A DNA stretch of 64,000 nucleotides from Plantactinospora sp. KBS50. GTDB lineage: Bacteria > Actinomycetota > Actinomycetes > Mycobacteriales > Micromonosporaceae. Location: the NCBI RefSeq assembly GCF_002285795.1, contig NZ_CP022961.1, forward strand, positions 1,488,001-1,552,000. Reading direction: 5' to 3'. A program made the position numbers and the translations under genes. The notes under the pieces were generated by a model that saw only the letters and a list, made by a program, of their open reading frames with translations, was not told the DNA's origin and did no database searches. Shown one piece after another: positions 60,285 through 64,000 of the stretch (its first letter is position 1; every line of letters begins with the position of its first letter).

Positions 60285-62233
60285 CTACGGCCGGATGTCC
60301 GGCCCGTCCGTTTCCATGATCCCGCCGCCGGCCGCGGTCACCGCGGGTGGGGTGCCCGTGCCGACCTCCGCCGTGCCGACCTCCGCCGTGCCGACCTCCG
60401 CCGTGCCGACCTCCGCCGTGCCGACCTCCGCCACTCCTGGCGGGGTGGTCGAACCCGGCGGTGCCGGGCGGGGGGCCGGCAGCCCGGACCCGCCGCGGGT
60501 CGGTTCCCGCAGCGGCACGGACGCGACGGTACGCAGGTGCCCGTCCCGGGTGGTGCCCTCGATGAACACCTCCGCGCCGTCGCCGGTGTGCTGGAGCGTG
60601 GTGACCGCGTTGCCGAAGTACGGGCCGGCCGCCCGGCGCCACCGTACCGGCGGCCGGGGCACCCCGGCGGCGGCGGCGAGTGCGCCGACCGCCCGCGCCG
60701 GCCCCCGCCACCAGCCCAGCCGCATCAGCGGGCGCATCGGCGCGGGGACCTGGTTGTGGATGGGCGAGCAGGTGAGCTGGTGCACCGGCGCCTCGGTCTC
60801 GGTCGGGAACAGCGCCCGGGCCACGTACGAGTGGTGCACGTCACCGGAGAGCACGCTGATGGTGGCCGGCGCCGGGTAGGCCGGTCCCACCCCACCCGGC
60901 CGCGCGTCCCGCCGCCGCGCCCGCCGCCGGTCTCGTCGCCGTCCCGGCCTCCGGCCTGGTCCGGCCCGCCGGTGGCGAGCCGGGCGAACAGCTCGGCGAG
61001 GTCCTCGAACGACCGGCGGAACGCCGCCCAGTGCTCCAGGTCCAGCGCCCGGCGTAGCCGCTCGGACCAGTCCGCCACCCGGGGCCGGGGCGAGCCGGCC
61101 AGCCGCTCGTTCCAGGCCTCGATGTGGTGGATGCCGGGCGGCATCAGCCAGGGCAACGAGGCACCCACGACCAGGTGGTCGTAGAAGCCGTGCACCTGGT
61201 TGGTGAACCACTTCCACTCGGCGGCCGGCAGCATCGCCCGGCGCGCCGGGTCGACCACCCGGCTGCACCGGTTGTCCAGCATGACCAGCCGGGTCCGGCC
61301 GATGTCCAGCGCGTAGCTGAACTGGTACTCCCGGGGCCGCGCGCTGGGCGGCTCGTCGGCCTCGGCGTCCAGCCGCGCGGCGAAGTCGCGCAGCACCTGC
61401 GACGCGTCGCCGGCGGCGTTCCGCACGGCCGTGTACACCGGGTCGGCGGCGATCTCGTCCGGGTGCAGGTTGCCCAGGTGCTGATAGACCCAGTACGAGG
61501 CGAGGCCGCTGGTGATCCGCTCGGACCACCACGGCTGCCGGCGCATGTCCGCCCGCCAGGAGGCGGAGGTGTTCCAGTCGTCGATGATCTCGTGGTCGTC
61601 GAAGATCATCACGCTGGGCACGGTGGAGAACAGCCAGCGGATCTCCGGATCCCGCCACGATTCCAGGTACAGCTTCGTGTACTCGTCGTAGGTGACCACC
61701 TGGTCGTCGGGGGCGCCGCGGGGGCGCCGCCGGCGCCGGCGCAGCAGCCGGCGCACCCGCGGCGAGGTCACGTCCGCGTACACCTGGTCGCCGAGCAGCA
61801 CCAGCAGGTCGGGCGGCTCACCACCGGCCATCAGCCGTCGGGCGTAGGCGTCCAGGGCGTCCGGCGGCAACCGGCGGGACATCGTCTGGTGGGTGGCCTC
61901 CCGGCAGGAGCCGAAGACCAGCCGGACCGGCCGGTCGCCGTCGTCGGCCGGGCGGGTACGCAGCACGCTGGGCGGCTGGTCGGAGCCGGGCTGCGGCCAC
62001 ACCCGCCGGTCGCCCAGGAAGACCTCGTACGTCGTGGCGCTGTCCGGGGCCAGCCCTTCGACCACCACCAGCGCGTAGTGGTGCCCGTACACGGTGAAGG
62101 TCTCCGCCGTGCCGGCCGCCCCGTCCGGGGTGCCGACCCGGACCGGCGTGGGCACGCTGGTCTCCACCCAGATCGTGGCCCGGGTGCCGACCACCCGCCG
62201 CAGCACCGGACCGATCAGCAGCTCCGGTGTCAC
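60285..62233 (-). pseudogene. phoD: PhoD-type alkaline phosphatase/phosphodiesterase, one frameshift
   Basis: A metallophosphatase without signal peptide. The frame starts TPELLIGPVLRRVVGTRATI (fibronectin-like N-domain), then VRLVFGSCREATHQ, LLVLLGDQVYADVTS, YDEYTKLYLESW, FSTVPSVMIFDDHEIIDDWN and NRCSRVVDPARR. Near 60890 the frame breaks. One extra C in CCCC 60890-60893 (plus strand) joins it to PAYPAPATISVLSGDVHHSY and a C-terminal part that ends in five AEVGT repeats. Metal ligands of both halves are present, so the repaired enzyme should be complete. GTG 62233 is the best start; the 56 upstream residues lack bias. Co-oriented with the MarR gene. Confidence 0.82.
60358..60432. repeat. 15-nt tandem repeat, 5 copies, in the phoD C-terminus
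   Basis: GTGCCGACCTCCGCC repeated five times without change from 60358 to 60432. On the minus strand it encodes the pentapeptide AEVGT. It lies about 25 codons before the phoD stop. Confidence 0.95.
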
Positions 62234-62418
62234 GGGCGCGCGGTCCCTGCGCCGCTGGGGCGACGGACGTGGCGCATGGCAGAACCTCCGCGACGATGGG
62301 GAGCCGGCCGACGAAACCGCTGGCTCGGCAAGGCTACTCGGAGGACGAGGGGCCGCTTCCGCCCGCCGCCGGTGCGCCCGGTGGGACGCGGCGGCGGGCA
62401 TCTGTCAGGATTCCGGGC

Positions 62419-63645
62419 ATGGAATACCTCGTCCTCGCTCTGGTCCTGCTCGGCGTGCTGGCGCTCGCCACGCTCGGTCTGGTGGTACCCCGGTTGCGGC
62501 GCCGCCCGCAGCCGCCACTGCCGGAGACGGAGGTCGACACCCGCGCCGAGGAGGACCTGGCAGGTCCGCCGGTGGAGGCGGGCGAGGCGGACCGCACCGG
62601 TACGACGGTGCAGGAACCCCCGGTGCTCTACCCGCCGGAGACCGAGCCGCCGCTGGTCGCCCCGCCGGAGACCGTCGAGGCGCCGCCGCTGGAGCGGCCC
62701 GAGCCCACCGCCGGCCGGCTGGTCCGGCTCCGCGGCCGGCTGTCCCGGTCGCAGAGCGTCTTCGGCCGCGGCCTGCTGGGCCTGCTCGCCCGGGACCGGC
62801 TGGACGAGGACACCTGGGAGGAGATCGAGGACAGCCTGATCGGCGCGGACGTCGGCGTCGAGGCGACCCGGGAGATCGTCGACCGGCTGCGCGAGCGGAC
62901 CCGGGTGCTCGGCACGCGCAGCGGCACCGAGTTGCGCGCCCTGCTCGCCGCCGAGCTGGTGAACGCGCTCGACCCCGGCCTGGACCGGTCGCTGCGGGCC
63001 ACCCCGCACGACGGCACCCCGGGGGTGGTGCTGGTGGTCGGCGTGAACGGCGCCGGCAAGACCACCACCTGCGGGAAGATCGCCCGGGTCCTGATCGCGG
63101 ACGGTCGTACCGTGGTGCTGGGTGCCGCGGACACGTTCCGGGCGGCGGCGGCCGACCAGCTCGCGACCTGGGCCGGTCGGGTCGGCGCCGAGGTGGTGCG
63201 CGGACCGGAGCGGGCCGACCCGGCCAGCGTGGCGTTCGACGCCGTCCGGCGCGGCGCCGACAGCGGCGTGGACACCGTGCTCATCGACACCGCCGGCCGG
63301 CTGCAGAACAAGGTCGGCCTGATGGACGAGCTGGGCAAGGTCAAGCGGGTGGTCGAGAAGCACGGGCCGATCGACGAGACACTGCTGATCCTGGACGCCA
63401 CCACCGGGCAGAACGGCCTGGAGCAGGCGCGGGTCTTCACCGAGGTGGTGGACGTCACCGGGGTGGTGCTCACCAAGCTCGACGGCACGGCCAAGGGCGG
63501 CATCGTGATCGCCGTGCAGCGCCGGCTGGGCATCCCGGTCAAGCTGGTCGGGCTGGGCGAGGGACCGGACGACCTGGCGCCGTTCGAGCCCAGCCAGTTC
63601 GTCGACGCGTTGCTCGGCACCGAGCCGCTGGCCCCGGGCGCGTAG
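62419..63645 (+). CDS. ftsY: Signal recognition particle receptor FtsY
   Basis: The SRP receptor GTPase that docks translating ribosomes at the membrane. The 408-residue protein starts with a membrane helix (EYLVLALVLLGVLALATLGL), typical of actinobacterial FtsY. An acidic/proline linker (about 28-100) and the NG domain follow: WEEIEDSLIGADVGVEATRE, the P-loop VVLVVGVNGAGKTTTCGKIA, ADTFRAAAADQLATWA, VDTVLIDTAGRLQNK, TKLDGTAKGGIVIAV and GLGEGPDDLAPFEPSQFVDA. ATG 62419 is used; upstream codons have no bias. Divergent from phoD. Confidence 0.95.
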   Translation: MEYLVLALVLLGVLALATLGLVVPRLRRRPQPPLPETEVDTRAEEDLAGPPVEAGEADRTGTTVQEPPVLYPPETEPPLVAPPETVEAPPLERPEPTAGRLVRLRGRLSRSQSVFGRGLLGLLARDRLDEDTWEEIEDSLIGADVGVEATREIVDRLRERTRVLGTRSGTELRALLAAELVNALDPGLDRSLRATPHDGTPGVVLVVGVNGAGKTTTCGKIARVLIADGRTVVLGAADTFRAAAADQLATWAGRVGAEVVRGPERADPASVAFDAVRRGADSGVDTVLIDTAGRLQNKVGLMDELGKVKRVVEKHGPIDETLLILDATTGQNGLEQARVFTEVVDVTGVVLTKLDGTAKGGIVIAVQRRLGIPVKLVGLGEGPDDLAPFEPSQFVDALLGTEPLAPGA

Positions 63646-63722
63646 CCTCGGTGGCCAGCGATCAGCGCGCCGGCACCTGGCGTGAGCCGAGTGACCGGGC
63701 GCCCCGCCTGGGGAGGCCGTAC

Positions 63723-64000
63723 GTGACCGCGCAGGAGATCCCGCTGCACGGCGGAAACGTGAGTACCGTCGTGCGGGTCGGCGACACGGTGCGCCGCAAC
63801 GTCGGACCGTGGACCCCCGCCGTGCACGCGTTGCTCCGGCACCTGGAGTACGTCGGGTTCACCGGCTCGCCCCGGGCGCTGGGGATGGACGAGCGCAACC
63901 GGGAGGTGCTGTCGTACCTGGAGGGGGAGTGCGGCGAGTATCCCCTCAAACCGCACTGGGTGACCGACGAGGCGCTGGTCACGGTGGCCACCATGCTGCG
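63723..64000 (+). CDS. Aminoglycoside phosphotransferase-like protein, N-terminal part
   Basis: 93 codons, running off the right edge. It reads TAQEIPLHGGNVSTVVRVGD, TVRRNVGPWTPAVHALLRHL and EYVGFTGSPRALGMDERNRE, then EVLSYLEGECGEYPLKPHWV. The pattern is the N-lobe of an APH/choline kinase-like phosphotransferase; the catalytic HGD motif would lie beyond the window. GGGGAGG stands 7 nt before GTG 63723. The substrate is unknown; such proteins are often named phosphotransferases in actinomycetes without resistance function. Confidence 0.75.
   Translation, partial: MTAQEIPLHGGNVSTVVRVGDTVRRNVGPWTPAVHALLRHLEYVGFTGSPRALGMDERNREVLSYLEGECGEYPLKPHWVTDEALVTVATML

Noticed and set aside
63723-64000. 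Aminoglycoside resistance gene
   Set aside because: Only the N-lobe is seen; such phosphotransferase-like genes are common chromosomal genes in actinomycetes, and no resistance context exists.

Overview
The window is very GC-rich, has strong G/C bias at third codon positions, uses many GTG starts and has almost no mobile DNA. Gene content and order are those of a high-GC actinomycete, most like the Micromonosporaceae (family level is inference). It is mainly a conserved housekeeping stretch of chromosome. No phage, IS element, CRISPR array or biosynthetic cluster was seen.

Layout. 1-841: broken pieces of two citrate synthase paralogues joined head to head. 1082-7645: apbE, then the branched-chain amino acid genes leuB, ilvE and cimA, with a phosphatase and a PRC-barrel gene between them; cimA has a leader peptide and attenuator. 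8010-13887: a small secreted protein, an EEP-family phosphatase, a moxR/DUF58/VWA operon and a membrane-anchored S1C protease. 13967-19832: arfB, malQ, a putative DNA glycosylase, a DUF4352 membrane protein and an FAA hydrolase. 19955-23903: tRNA-Gln, tRNA-Glu, an IclR regulator, leuC, leuD and an HU protein with a Lys/Ala-rich tail. 23937-29724 (minus strand): cofC, a small OB-fold protein, ppk, a CYTH-CHAD protein and a MutT1-like hydrolase, with a PHO-box-like site before ppk. 29976-44765: plsC, gpsA, a PLP lyase, a ROK protein, an XRE/DUF397 pair, ddl, DUF3515, an Lrp-type protein, thiL, GNAT, rpmB, a DAK-type kinase and recG. 44964-64000: an LPVTG surface protein, rsmD, coaD, a SepIVA-like protein, DUF177, rpmF, plsX, rnc, mutM, a GH114-like lipoprotein, a CAP protein, a small coiled-coil protein, smc, a stress protein, MarR, PhoD, ftsY and the start of a phosphotransferase.

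How the genes work together. Leucine, valine and isoleucine synthesis is split between 2.1-7.6 kb and 21-23 kb. Polyphosphate synthesis (ppk) is grouped with a polyphosphate-binding-type CHAD protein and a nucleotide-cleaning hydrolase. The block from plsC to ftsY serves phospholipid, cell wall, ribosome, DNA repair and chromosome segregation functions.

Two points need attention. First, five genes (Tyr/Ser phosphatase, DUF4352 protein, gpsA, GH114-like lipoprotein, phoD) each carry one frameshift that one extra G or C in a G/C run would repair. Because gpsA is among them, uncorrected sequencing deletions are more likely than five real pseudogenes. Second, the window is rich in short tandem repeats with 15, 17 or 28 nt periods, several of which start at or include the stop codon of a gene. 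I found no convincing new multi-gene system. The most interesting items are the cimA attenuator, the PHO-box-like site so close to ppk that the mRNA may be leaderless, the stop-codon-spanning repeats, an AT-rich 26-bp perfect palindrome after mutM, and the citrate synthase junction.
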